The notes beneath the pieces were generated by a model, which was given only the letters and a program-made list of their open reading frames with translations, ran no database searches and was not told the DNA's origin. DNA of 47,150 nt, from assembly GCA_026417575.1 (NCBI GenBank), contig JAOACZ010000119.1, positions 1 to 47,150 of the forward strand, given 5' to 3'. Both the position numbers and the translations under genes were made by a program. Positions 11,742-20,614 of this stretch are shown here, piece by piece. Origin of the DNA: a bacterium (lineage in GTDB: Bacteria > Auribacterota > UBA3054 > JAPLST01). Each line of letters opens with the position of its first letter. The first letter of the stretch is position 1.

Positions 11742-13313
11742 ATGACGCCTTTCCGTTCTGTCGTGCCGTTCCCTCCCTGCTCAATGCCGATCACGCTCCG
11801 CACTGCTGCGGCGCCACTGTTCCTCGCGCTCCTCTTCGGGAGCACTTCCTGTCAAGGAGACCGTCCTATGTCACCTGCATCATCTGCCTCCCGCGTCCGT
11901 CCTTCAGCCATCGCTGGCCGCTGGTACTCCGACGACCCCCAAGCCCTCCGCCAAGAGCTCCTCGGCTACTTAAACCGTGTCGATAAGCTTTTGTCCAACG
12001 TCACCGTGCGTGCCCTCGTCGCCCCTCACGCCGGATACGCGTACTCCGGTCTTTGCGCAGCTTACGCGTTCCGCCAGCTCCACCAACGCCCAATCGAACG
12101 TGTCTTTATTCTCGGCCCATCTCACCACATGCATGTCCGCGGCGCCTCCGTCGACGAGGTCGACGCCTACGAAACGCCTCTCGGTCTCGTCCCTGTGGAT
12201 CGCGCAGCCCTCGCCGCCCTGCGCGCCCACCCACTCGTTCACGCTATCCCAGCTGCCCATTCCCGCGAGCACTCCCTCGAAATTGAGCTCCCCTTCCTCC
12301 AACTCGTCCTCACTAATTTCCGCATCGTTCCACTAATCATTGGTGACCTCTCGCCCGACGAGGCTCGCCAGCTCGGTGCCCATCTTAGATCACTCCTCGG
12401 CCCTCGTGATCTGATCGTTGCCAGCACCGACTTCACCCACTACGGTCCAGCCTTCGGCTACGCCCCCTTCCGCGACAAAATCCGCGACCGCCTAACCCAA
12501 CTCGATATGGGCGCCGCCGAACGCGTCCTCGCTCGCGATATCAACGGCATGTTCCGCTACGCCGCCGAAACGGGCATCACCTGGGACGGCGTCACTGTCT
12601 GCGCTGTCATGGCTGCGGCTCTCCCCGACAATATTCAAGCCCAACTCCTCAAGTACTACAAATCCGGTGACGCTGACAACGATTATCGTCACAGCGTCTC
12701 CTATGTGGCTATCGCGTTCTTCGAACCCACTCCCGCTCCGTCACCTACAACTTCCGAGACACCCTCCCTCTCCTCGCAAGAAAAACAAACATTACTACGC
12801 ATCGCCCGCGACACGCTCGAAGCCCATGTCCGTGGTAAGCCCCTCCCTGATCTCTCCTCATACGACCTCACTCCACGCCTCCGCACAAAAACCGGTGCCT
12901 TCGTCACCCTCCACAAACACGGCCAACTCCGCGGCTGTATCGGCTATATCGAAGGGCGTGCTCCCCTCGCCCAAACCGTTCAAGAAAACGCATGTAATGC
13001 CGCCACCCGTGATCCACGTTTCCCTCCCGTCCAGCCCGCCGAACTGAAAGATATCGACATCGAAATTTCCGTCATGAGCCCCCTCCACAAGGCCGCCTCC
13101 CCATCCGATGTCATCCCTGGCGTCCACGGCGTCCTCCTCAAAAAGGGCTTGCACCAGGGTGTCTTCCTCCCCCAAGTCGCCACAGAGCAAGGCTGGGACC
13201 GTGAGACTTTCCTCCGCCATCTCGGTCTCAAAGCCGGCCTCGACGTCAACGCATACAAAACCGCCGAACTCTGGCTCTTCACCGCCGAAGTCTTCGGCGA
13301 AACACATAAATAA
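11742..13313 (+). CDS. MEMO1-AMMECR1 fusion protein, probably exported
   Basis: A 523-residue fusion of the AmmeMemoRadiSam system B (MEMO) and A (AMMECR1) proteins. MEMO covers ~50-330, with APHAGYAYSG (His96), GPSHH (His128/129) and TVCAVM (Cys287) at the sites that bind iron in human MEMO1. AMMECR1 covers ~343-520, with the LRGCIGYIEG signature at 397-406. Residues 1-37 look like a signal peptide (hydrophobic core PLFLALLFGSTSC, possible weak lipobox), implying an exported form. A second in-frame ATG (11868, residue 43) has its own AAGGAG 8 bases upstream and would give a cytoplasmic form. The radical-SAM partner of this system is not in the window. aroD follows with no gap. Confidence 0.9.
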   Translation: MTPFRSVVPFPPCSMPITLRTAAAPLFLALLFGSTSCQGDRPMSPASSASRVRPSAIAGRWYSDDPQALRQELLGYLNRVDKLLSNVTVRALVAPHAGYAYSGLCAAYAFRQLHQRPIERVFILGPSHHMHVRGASVDEVDAYETPLGLVPVDRAALAALRAHPLVHAIPAAHSREHSLEIELPFLQLVLTNFRIVPLIIGDLSPDEARQLGAHLRSLLGPRDLIVASTDFTHYGPAFGYAPFRDKIRDRLTQLDMGAAERVLARDINGMFRYAAETGITWDGVTVCAVMAAALPDNIQAQLLKYYKSGDADNDYRHSVSYVAIAFFEPTPAPSPTTSETPSLSSQEKQTLLRIARDTLEAHVRGKPLPDLSSYDLTPRLRTKTGAFVTLHKHGQLRGCIGYIEGRAPLAQTVQENACNAATRDPRFPPVQPAELKDIDIEISVMSPLHKAASPSDVIPGVHGVLLKKGLHQGVFLPQVATEQGWDRETFLRHLGLKAGLDVNAYKTAELWLFTAEVFGETHK

Positions 13314-14024
13314 ATGCTACCTGCTGCTCACCCGTTACTCGTCGGCGTCCTCGCCCCCCGGCGTGCCCGCCGTGACCTGGCTGTGTTCCGTAAGTCTCCT
13401 CCCGATGCTGTCGAATATCGGGCTGACTTGCAAAACACCATCTCCCCTTCCCGGGTCGCTAAAGCCCTTCAATCCCTTCGCGCCACTTGCCCCCATCCCC
13501 TCATCTTCACCTTGCGCGACACCAGCGAAGGCGGTGAATTCGATCAGGGTGATGAGCTCCGCCAAGCCCTCTACCATGCCGCTATCCCCCACGTCGCCGC
13601 CATTGATATCGAAATCGCTCACCGTGCTTTGCTGAAATCTCTTCACCCACTCCTCGCCACTCACAAAACCACCATCATCACCTCATTTCACGACTTCTCA
13701 GAAACCCCGTCCGCTAGAGCCCTCGACAGCCTGATCCGCGCCGGCTTCGCCAGCGGCGCTCATATCGTCAAGCTTGCCTGCTACTCCGCCTCTCCTCACG
13801 ATGCACTCCGCTTGCTGGCCGTCCCCCTTCGCTTCCCCCGCCTGCGCATCGCCATTGTTGGCATGGGCCCACTCGGCCGCGCTGTACGCCTCGTTGCCCC
13901 CGCATTCGGCTCCGTGCTCGGCTATGCCGCCGCCTCTGCCGCCGTCGCTCCCGGCCAGCTCTCTATTGACGAGCTGCGCACCGCCTGGTCACTCCTCGGC
14001 TTCGCCTGCTCTCTTCCACGCTAA
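13314..14024 (+). CDS. aroD: 3-dehydroquinate dehydratase, type I
   Basis: A cytoplasmic shikimate-pathway enzyme that converts 3-dehydroquinate to 3-dehydroshikimate through a Schiff base. At 236 residues it has the usual type I length. The catalytic His is in SFHDFSETP (His126) and the Schiff-base Lys in GAHIVKLAC (Lys153). EYRADL near the N-terminus and APGQLSIDELR near the C-terminus are also family motifs. The start codon directly abuts the stop of the MEMO-AMMECR1 gene, indicating translational coupling. No other aromatic-pathway gene is nearby. Confidence 0.93.
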   Translation: MLPAAHPLLVGVLAPRRARRDLAVFRKSPPDAVEYRADLQNTISPSRVAKALQSLRATCPHPLIFTLRDTSEGGEFDQGDELRQALYHAAIPHVAAIDIEIAHRALLKSLHPLLATHKTTIITSFHDFSETPSARALDSLIRAGFASGAHIVKLACYSASPHDALRLLAVPLRFPRLRIAIVGMGPLGRAVRLVAPAFGSVLGYAAASAAVAPGQLSIDELRTAWSLLGFACSLPR

Positions 14025-14250
14025 CACTTGCCCCCACTTTTCCCGCTCTTCGCACCTCGCCCGCTTCGCAGAGACAAGCACTCGTCGTCCCCTGCTAACC
14101 CAAATCTGCCGTACGTCCCCTCCCATAACCGCCGCTCCCCATCCTCAGTACTCCATCCCACACAACCCCTCTGTTTTTTCCCATGGCTGTGTTCCCCCAA
14201 CTGAGCCGTTTATCAGCAGAATGTCAAAACGCAATCCCGCACCCTTTCGC

Positions 14251-14279
14251 TTGCCCTCTAGTTCAGTTTCTGCTATAAT
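14251..14279 (+). promoter_or_regulatory. Sigma-70 promoter of the permease gene
   Basis: TTGCCC (14251-14256), a 17-base spacer and perfect TATAAT (14274-14279). Transcription should start near 14286, with a 36-base leader lacking a Shine-Dalgarno. The preceding ~225 bases after aroD show nothing recognisable. Confidence 0.75.
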
Positions 14280-14321
14280 CCACGCCACACATACCTGCGC
14301 AACACAAAACGTTTACTGATC

Positions 14322-15590
14322 ATGGATCCACAGTACCTGGCACTCTTCATCTTCGCTGCCGCCTACGTTCTCTTCGTCATCCTCGCCCAGCATCGCGTCT
14401 ACGTCGCAGCTGCCGCAAGCATCGCTATACTCGCATGTGGCGTCCTTACCCTTCCGCAGGCCGTCGCCTCCATCAACTGGAATGTAATCGGCATATTCGT
14501 TGGTAATCTGATCGTTGCAGACATCCTCGTCGAAAGCCGTGCCCCCGCATACTTCGCCGAGGTTATCGTCCAACGCGCCCCAAACACCGCATGGGCTATC
14601 CTCTTCATTTGCACCCTCACCGGCTTCGTCTCGGCGTTCGTCGACAACGTCGCTACGGTCCTCTTGGTCGCCCCCGTGGCCCTCTCCGTCGCCCACAAAC
14701 TTGCTCTCAACCCCAAAAAAATCCTCATCGGTATCGCAATCTCAAGTAATCTCCAAGGCGCTGCCACCCTTATCGGCGATACCCCAAGCATGCTCCTCGC
14801 TACCGCCGCCGGCATGGATTTCGTTGACTTCTTTTTCTGGCATGGTAAGCCAGGTATCTTTTTCGCTGTCCAGTGCGGCGCCGCTGCCTCCTTCTTCGTT
14901 CTTTACCTCGTCTTTCGCTCCCTCACAACCACAACCGACATCGGCGTCACTGAAAAAGTCCGCTCATGGTTCCCTACCATCCTCCTCTCCGTCCTTGTCT
15001 CCACTCTCGCCCTTGTCTCCCTCATCCCCTCTCGTCCATCGTACACCGCTGGACTCATCTGTATGCTCGCTGGCTTCGTGGCAATCCTCTGGGAAAAATT
15101 TGTTAACAAAGGTTCCATCATCGATGGCCTGCGCTCCCTCGACTACGAAACAACCTTTTTCCTTATGGGAATCTTTATCCTTGTTGGGAGCGTCTCCGCC
15201 ACCGGCTGGATCGAACGCTTTGCCAATCTCCTCGCCAAACTCGTCGGTACCAACGTCCTCGCCGGCTACATACTCCTAATCTCTGTCGCCGTCATCCTCA
15301 GCGCTATCGTCGACAACATCCCCTTCCTCGCTGCTATGCTCCCTGTCGTCACCGACCTCTGTCACGCGATGCACATCAACCCCACTCTCTACTATTTCGG
15401 ATTGCTCATCGGAGCCAGCTTGGGTGGCAACATCACTCCTATCGGCGCGTCCGCGAATATCGTCGCCTGCGGCCTCCTCAAAAAAGAAGGTTACCCCGTC
15501 CGTTTCAGCGAATTTATGGCAATTGGCCTCCCCTTCACTCTCACCGCTACCACCGCAGCCGCCTTGTTCATCTGGTGGGTGTGGCGCTAG
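14322..15590 (+). CDS. ArsB/NhaD/SLC13-type (ion transporter superfamily) permease
   Basis: A 422-residue polytopic inner-membrane protein with about 10-12 hydrophobic segments. Two internally related motifs, FVDNVATVLLVAP (~105) and IVDNIPFLAAMLP (~328), mark the inverted repeat typical of the ion transporter superfamily (ArsB, NhaD, CitM, DASS). GASLGGNITPIGASANI (~367-383) is the second substrate-loop signature, and the first half has NLQGAATLIGDTPSM. The substrate may be sodium/proton exchange, arsenite or a dicarboxylate; sequence alone does not decide. It has its own promoter and is followed by convergent genes, so it is probably monocistronic. Confidence 0.88.
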   Translation: MDPQYLALFIFAAAYVLFVILAQHRVYVAAAASIAILACGVLTLPQAVASINWNVIGIFVGNLIVADILVESRAPAYFAEVIVQRAPNTAWAILFICTLTGFVSAFVDNVATVLLVAPVALSVAHKLALNPKKILIGIAISSNLQGAATLIGDTPSMLLATAAGMDFVDFFFWHGKPGIFFAVQCGAAASFFVLYLVFRSLTTTTDIGVTEKVRSWFPTILLSVLVSTLALVSLIPSRPSYTAGLICMLAGFVAILWEKFVNKGSIIDGLRSLDYETTFFLMGIFILVGSVSATGWIERFANLLAKLVGTNVLAGYILLISVAVILSAIVDNIPFLAAMLPVVTDLCHAMHINPTLYYFGLLIGASLGGNITPIGASANIVACGLLKKEGYPVRFSEFMAIGLPFTLTATTAAALFIWWVWR

Positions 15591-15695
15591 CATCCCTCAC
15601 GTCACAACCTTCACCACCACAAAAGCCTCATAGCTGCTTCTAGTCACAAGACACGTTTCCACGCGTCCCCTCCCTCTCAACGCCTGCCAAACAAC

Positions 15696-18542
15696 TTATT
15701 CTATCTTGACACACGCTATCCCAAAAGCCCTAAGATCAACCTCGAATCCATTACCCACCCGTCGCACCTTACCATACTCTGCCACTCGTTCAAGAAAATC
15801 CACCTCTGTCACCTTTCTTACTCGCCCAAACAAATCAGACCGCAACATCACGCGCGCACGCGTCCTCTTCCCCTCTGTCTCATACGCGTGCACCACAAAA
15901 CCTTCACCCTCCTGCGCCTTCCGTACCGAACTGACCACTACGTTCCCTGGCTCCACTTCTATGCCCACTGCCGCTGGTCTTAATCGGCCCTTATGTCGAT
16001 CAGTATTCACCACTTGCAGCGCATGGTTAAACGCAGCTCCCTCACGAATCACTGTACTCTGACCCACCTCCCCGCCAACCAGCATCACCCCAACTCGCAT
16101 CACATGATCCCGAATTTCCGGCACAGGGTCCGGTTCGTACGATGAACGCAGCAGTGTCAGCGTCAACGTCCCTTCCTTCAGCGCGTAGCCGTGCTTGCAA
16201 TCATTCATCACCACGCATCCTACTCGCCGCCTCCCTTGCCACCCCATTACCTGCGCCCACCGAACCGCGCTCACCTCCTCCCCAGCTCGCTCCTTTCGCT
16301 CAATCCAGCCAAATGGTACCTCATACCGCGCTCGCGCCTCCTTAATCGCACACGGAAACCGCATCCGCAACACCGGTGTGCCACGCGCGGCATCACCTCG
16401 TTCTAACCACAGTGTCTCCACCCCAATCTCTAACATCTTACTCCCCGCCTTCAACGTGTATGTGAGCGTCACAACCGAACTACCTACCCGAACCCGCGTT
16501 TCCACACTCGCTACGTGTGGTCCCCGTTGCGTCACGCCCATGCTCATCACCTCACCGACCCGCTCCCATTTGCTCACCTCACCCATCACCCAAGCCGACA
16601 TGCTTCGCGCACGCTCTTGACCAAACTCCAAAACCCCAAACGCTTCACCCTCCGCCACCACATTCACTCTCCCAACCTTGTCGTACAACTCACTCACACC
16701 TCCACTCTTCACGTCCATCCGTACCCGAAGCCACTCGTTTTCTAACACCGGCGTACCACCCATCTCTGCGTCAAAACGCCCCGCACCCTCGTAAACTCTC
16801 ACGTGTTTCTCTCTCGCCTCTCCGCTGCCCTCCTCAATGCTCACAGCTGTATACCCAAATCCTCCCACCTCAATCGGAAACGCTACCTCCCTAAATTTGT
16901 GTCCCCAATACTCCCCCTCCCTTAAAACCTGCGCGGCTTCCACCTTCCCATCCGAAAACCGTACTACATACCCCCCTGACGTATCCCCCTCTCTACCATC
17001 GTCCCACACCGTCGCCTGCACCACCTCTCGTCGCCGCCAGCTCACCGGATTAAACACCACCACTGGCCGCCCTCCCCCATGCACCCACGACACACCTGCA
17101 AGACCTCCTTCCATCGCTCCCCGCCCCACCCCAGCTCCATACGCCCTGCTATCTCTATCCCCCTCAACACTCTCCCTCGCAAAACTCGTATCTACTGCTG
17201 CTGCAATTGCCCGATACGATTGCGTCTTAATCTCCTGCGTTAGCGCCGCCGTACGCTGAAATAACCCTGACTGATACTCACGCGTCCAGCGCACCCCAGA
17301 ACCAGGCAATATGTCGTGAAAATGCCCGAATAGCACGTTGATCCACGCCGACCTCACTCCCTCCCTCGGGTACGTACGCCCCACTGCACGTTCTGCCATC
17401 ACCCCCGCACTCTCCGCCTCCAAGCAGTAATGCTCGCCTAACCGATTCATCCGCTTAATCTGCCCCTGTGACGTGTAACACCCTGCAAACACCGCATTCA
17501 ACTCACCCTTCACCACCGGCCATTCCTCACCACGCTCCTCCAGTTGTTCGTAAAATTCACTCGCGGTCCCTAACACAACCCGTGGAAAAACTGGCCACTC
17601 GTTCATCTCGTGTGCCCGCACTATGTCTCTTCGTGTCGGCCCCCCACCGTGATCCCCTACACCATACACCTCCATCCACTCCCTCATCCCGGTCAAATCA
17701 TAAAACCGTAACATACCCTCCGCAATGTGCGGACTTAAATGATCGTTATACATCGTCAGCTCTCGTACCACAAGCACCCGCGAACCATCCGGACCCTCCC
17801 ACCAGAATACCGGCGGCCTCTCAGTTACCCCCGACCGACACAAATAATATCGCTGGACACCTCCTAGAACCAATATCGTCGGAAGCGTCTGCGCGTGCCC
17901 AAACACATCACATTCCCAGTCTAATCTGGCTTCCTCCGCACCCACTCCAAGCAACTCCTTTATATACCGCCGTGTGTACAACAAATGCCGCGCCAAGCTT
18001 TCCCCGTGCACCATGTTCTTGTCGCCTTCCACCCAGTGCACCGCCGTTACCTCCCATCGCCCCTCCCGTACCCGCGCCTTTATCCTCTCCAGTAATTCCG
18101 GCCGGTACTCAGCAGCTATCGCATACACCGAAGCCTGACTCTGCGAAAAACAAAAGTCACCGAACTCTTCCATCAGCCCTAACACCGTCTCGAACGTGTC
18201 GCACGTAATCGCCACCGTCTCAGGCCATGACCACAACCAGTTCATGTCAATGTGCGCGTGTCCTACACACCGGATCGTAAACGCCTTCGCTGCCCCCTGC
18301 AGTGGCGCTAATACTCCCTCCGCCTCTCTTACTGCCTGCTCCAAGGTCTTCGCCGTCGCTTCGCTGACTACCTCCCTAGCCCGTGCAATCAATCTCCTCC
18401 ATTCATCGCCTCGTCTTTTCTCTCGCACCGCTAACTCCTCTGCAAACCACAGTTCCGCCGCAATCCGCTCTACTACCCGTGCCTGCTCCGCTCGAATCCG
18501 TTCCGCCAGCCGATTAATTGCTGCGTCAGTTCCTCTTCTCAT
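15696..18542 (-). CDS. Alpha-mannosidase, GH38 family
   Basis: A 948-residue glycoside hydrolase that releases alpha-linked mannose. The zinc-binding motif GHAHIDMNWLWSWPE lies at ~94-108 and the nucleophile Asp in WECDVFGHAQ (Asp212). The remaining GH38 catalytic half, the helical mid-domain (~270-400, ...NVLFGHFHDILPGSG) and the large beta-rich C-terminal domain follow. No signal peptide is seen, so it is likely cytoplasmic, as for many bacterial GH38 enzymes. GAGGAAAG lies just before the ATG. It is the second gene of a sulfatase-mannosidase pair (48-base gap), suggesting joint breakdown of a sulfated, mannose-containing glycan. Confidence 0.94.
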   Translation of the reverse strand: MRRGTDAAINRLAERIRAEQARVVERIAAELWFAEELAVREKRRGDEWRRLIARAREVVSEATAKTLEQAVREAEGVLAPLQGAAKAFTIRCVGHAHIDMNWLWSWPETVAITCDTFETVLGLMEEFGDFCFSQSQASVYAIAAEYRPELLERIKARVREGRWEVTAVHWVEGDKNMVHGESLARHLLYTRRYIKELLGVGAEEARLDWECDVFGHAQTLPTILVLGGVQRYYLCRSGVTERPPVFWWEGPDGSRVLVVRELTMYNDHLSPHIAEGMLRFYDLTGMREWMEVYGVGDHGGGPTRRDIVRAHEMNEWPVFPRVVLGTASEFYEQLEERGEEWPVVKGELNAVFAGCYTSQGQIKRMNRLGEHYCLEAESAGVMAERAVGRTYPREGVRSAWINVLFGHFHDILPGSGVRWTREYQSGLFQRTAALTQEIKTQSYRAIAAAVDTSFARESVEGDRDSRAYGAGVGRGAMEGGLAGVSWVHGGGRPVVVFNPVSWRRREVVQATVWDDGREGDTSGGYVVRFSDGKVEAAQVLREGEYWGHKFREVAFPIEVGGFGYTAVSIEEGSGEAREKHVRVYEGAGRFDAEMGGTPVLENEWLRVRMDVKSGGVSELYDKVGRVNVVAEGEAFGVLEFGQERARSMSAWVMGEVSKWERVGEVMSMGVTQRGPHVASVETRVRVGSSVVTLTYTLKAGSKMLEIGVETLWLERGDAARGTPVLRMRFPCAIKEARARYEVPFGWIERKERAGEEVSAVRWAQVMGWQGRRRVGCVVMNDCKHGYALKEGTLTLTLLRSSYEPDPVPEIRDHVMRVGVMLVGGEVGQSTVIREGAAFNHALQVVNTDRHKGRLRPAAVGIEVEPGNVVVSSVRKAQEGEGFVVHAYETEGKRTRARVMLRSDLFGRVRKVTEVDFLERVAEYGKVRRVGNGFEVDLRAFGIACVKIE

Positions 18543-18590
18543 CTTTCCTCGTCGTGCTCGTCTTTAACCTCCTTCATTACCTCCACACCC

Positions 18591-20054
18591 CTACGCACCT
18601 ACCTTCTCCTGATAGGGCCGATCAGTGTCTGTCCGCAAACACCACTCAATCATCAATTGCATCAGTTCCCGCGTCACCTCCTCTAGCCCCGCCTCTCCCC
18701 ATCGATTGTCCAGTTCCCACGGATCATCTCGTAAGTTATACAGTTCGTTCCCACCCGCCAACCTCATCACTAACTTGTACTCACGTGTCCGTACCATCTT
18801 TGTCCGTGCCATACTCTCCGGATGCTCACGATATGTCCGTTGCTTCCCATCTATTTCCTGCCCCTCTGACACAAAATTAAACCGCCGCCACATCTCCTCC
18901 TCATGACCACCGTCCGCAAATACCGCCTGCAATCGCTCCCCTCCGTAAATCACCGGCACCAATGAACGCCCATGAGTCCCCCAGTCCGCCTTCATCCCCA
19001 ACAATTCCAAAATCGTCGCCACTAAATCCGTATGCTCGCTCATGCTCTCCACTCGTATGCCTTTTGGTAAATTCGGCGCACATATCACCAGCGGTACCCG
19101 CATTATGCAGTCCGCCATGCACGTGTCCCATTTTTCTATCAGACCGTACTGCCCCGCAAAATCACCATGATCCGAAGTGAACACCACCACACTCCGCTCC
19201 AACAGCCCCTCCTGCTCTAAACAATCTAAAATAATCCCCAAATCTCTATCCACGCGACTCACCATCCCATAGTACACCGCCTGGATCTCTCGTAGTTGCC
19301 GTTCCGTTATTCTAGGCCCCGTCCGTAACTCACGCATCCAGCGTAATGGTAACGGCGCGTTGCGCGGCAACTCGTGTGGCCACTCATTCAGCACCTCTCG
19401 ATCGTACATTGAAAAAAAAGGCTCCTCTACGCAATACGGGGGATGCGGGCTCCCCATGTTCACATGCAAATAAAAAGGCCGCGCGCGGTCCCGCACCTCC
19501 GTTAAATATTTCACTGCTTGCCGCGCACGGTTAATATCAGAAAACCCACGCACCGCTTCCTCAACCCGTCCGCTGTACTCCACCCCATCACATGCAATCA
19601 TACACACTGCCCTCCCCTCCCCCTCCGGCACCGCGTGCTCCCCAAACGCTAAGTCGTGAAACGCCTTCACAAACGAATGATACTCCGCCACCCCATCGCT
19701 TCGCTCTTTCTCCCTCTCCTCCCCGCAAAACAAATCCTCCCAAACGTGGTTGTGCCCAAATACTGCCGTCTCGTACCCCCGCCCCCGTAAAAAACTAAGT
19801 AGGTTCGGCTCACCCCTCGGCAAATGCTGGAAAATTGTCCGATACCCGTCCGTATGTGCGTACCGCCCGGTCATCATCGCTATCCGGGACGGTACACACT
19901 TCCCATGTACCGTGAAGTGCCACTCAAACACCACCCCGCGTCTCGCCAGACGATCAAGATTCGGTGTCCGACACACCAAGTTCCCCATAAAACCAACGCA
20001 GTCCCCCCGTAACTCGTCACACGTCAACACTACCACGTTCAATTTTTCGCTCAT
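18591..20054 (-). CDS. Type I (formylglycine) sulfatase
   Basis: A 487-residue sulfatase of the alkaline phosphatase superfamily. The activation motif is KCVPSRIAMMTGRY: Cys53 should be converted to formylglycine by an FGE or anSME enzyme, which is not encoded here. Metal ligands include the Asp in LTCDELRGD near the N-terminus and Asp-His in VFTSDHGDFAGQYG. No signal peptide is visible, so it may act in the cytoplasm, matching the mannosidase encoded downstream. The ATG at 20054 is preferred; a TTG three bases upstream is also in frame. The predicted transcription start coincides with this ATG, so the message is probably leaderless. Confidence 0.92.
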   Translation of the reverse strand: MSEKLNVVVLTCDELRGDCVGFMGNLVCRTPNLDRLARRGVVFEWHFTVHGKCVPSRIAMMTGRYAHTDGYRTIFQHLPRGEPNLLSFLRGRGYETAVFGHNHVWEDLFCGEEREKERSDGVAEYHSFVKAFHDLAFGEHAVPEGEGRAVCMIACDGVEYSGRVEEAVRGFSDINRARQAVKYLTEVRDRARPFYLHVNMGSPHPPYCVEEPFFSMYDREVLNEWPHELPRNAPLPLRWMRELRTGPRITERQLREIQAVYYGMVSRVDRDLGIILDCLEQEGLLERSVVVFTSDHGDFAGQYGLIEKWDTCMADCIMRVPLVICAPNLPKGIRVESMSEHTDLVATILELLGMKADWGTHGRSLVPVIYGGERLQAVFADGGHEEEMWRRFNFVSEGQEIDGKQRTYREHPESMARTKMVRTREYKLVMRLAGGNELYNLRDDPWELDNRWGEAGLEEVTRELMQLMIEWCLRTDTDRPYQEKVGA

Positions 20055-20060
20055 CAAGCA

Positions 20061-20089
20061 ATTATACGTCGGCCTTCTTCTGCTGTCAA
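20061..20089 (-). promoter_or_regulatory. Perfect-consensus sigma-70 promoter of the sulfatase-mannosidase operon
   Basis: On the - strand TTGACA (20089-20084), a 17-base spacer and TATAAT (20066-20061) match the sigma-70 consensus exactly. The ATG begins 7 bases downstream of the -10 box, where transcription normally initiates. The AGAAGG in the spacer lies upstream of the start and cannot serve as a ribosome site. Confidence 0.88.
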
Positions 20090-20598
20090 TCTTCGCACGA
20101 CCCTACGTTCCGTACCAACACGCACTCTATCAAGCCTCACCCATCCGATCTACGCGATCAACTCGTGGCCTGTCGAATCTGTTGGCCTGTTTTGCGTCTC
20201 ACCCCCACCGCGCGCTCCTGCATAAACCTGAAGTGTCTGTGACTAACCGCTACGCAAAAAGGTTGCTCGCTGTACACACCATACCCAGCCCGTATCCGCA
20301 AGCAAGTGTCCTTCCCCTACACCCTCTGGTCCATGAGTAGCCCGGACACCTTCAGAATGTGCCTCTAATCCTGCACAGCTTAAAATACTTGCGCCGTACC
20401 TCCATCACACTTTCCGCGCTCTCACCACATGCGTTCACAATAAATGTGCGCCGAGCACTTTTCCTTCCCCCACCACCATCTGCCTCTTGATGCTAGCACG
20501 ACGCATGAAAATCTCTTATCCACCCCCCGCGTTCTCCCAACGTACTGCACAAAGGCTATTCACCGCACGAACCTTCGCCTCTTTCCTAGCCTCGCCCC
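20090..20598. other. Gene-free region between the sulfatase and membrane-protein genes
   Basis: About 510 bases with no credible gene, RNA gene or repeat. It holds the upstream side of the sulfatase promoter at its left end and the tail of the long - strand operon at its right end. C strongly exceeds G on the + strand (26 C versus 7 G in 20101-20160). Confidence 0.6.
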
Positions 20599-20614
20599 GC
20601 GGAAATTTTTCCGC
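20599..20614 (-). terminator. Hairpin directly after the last gene of the long operon
   Basis: A perfect 16-base inverted repeat (GCGGAAA, 2-base centre, TTTCCGC) begins at the base following the stop codon. It could form a 6-7 bp stem. There is no T tract after it on the - strand, so a classical intrinsic terminator is doubtful; it could instead protect the 3' end of the message. Confidence 0.35.

Noticed and set aside
15591-15695. Shared terminator between the convergent permease and mannosidase genes
   Set aside because: The 105 bases contain no stem with a T tract on either strand.
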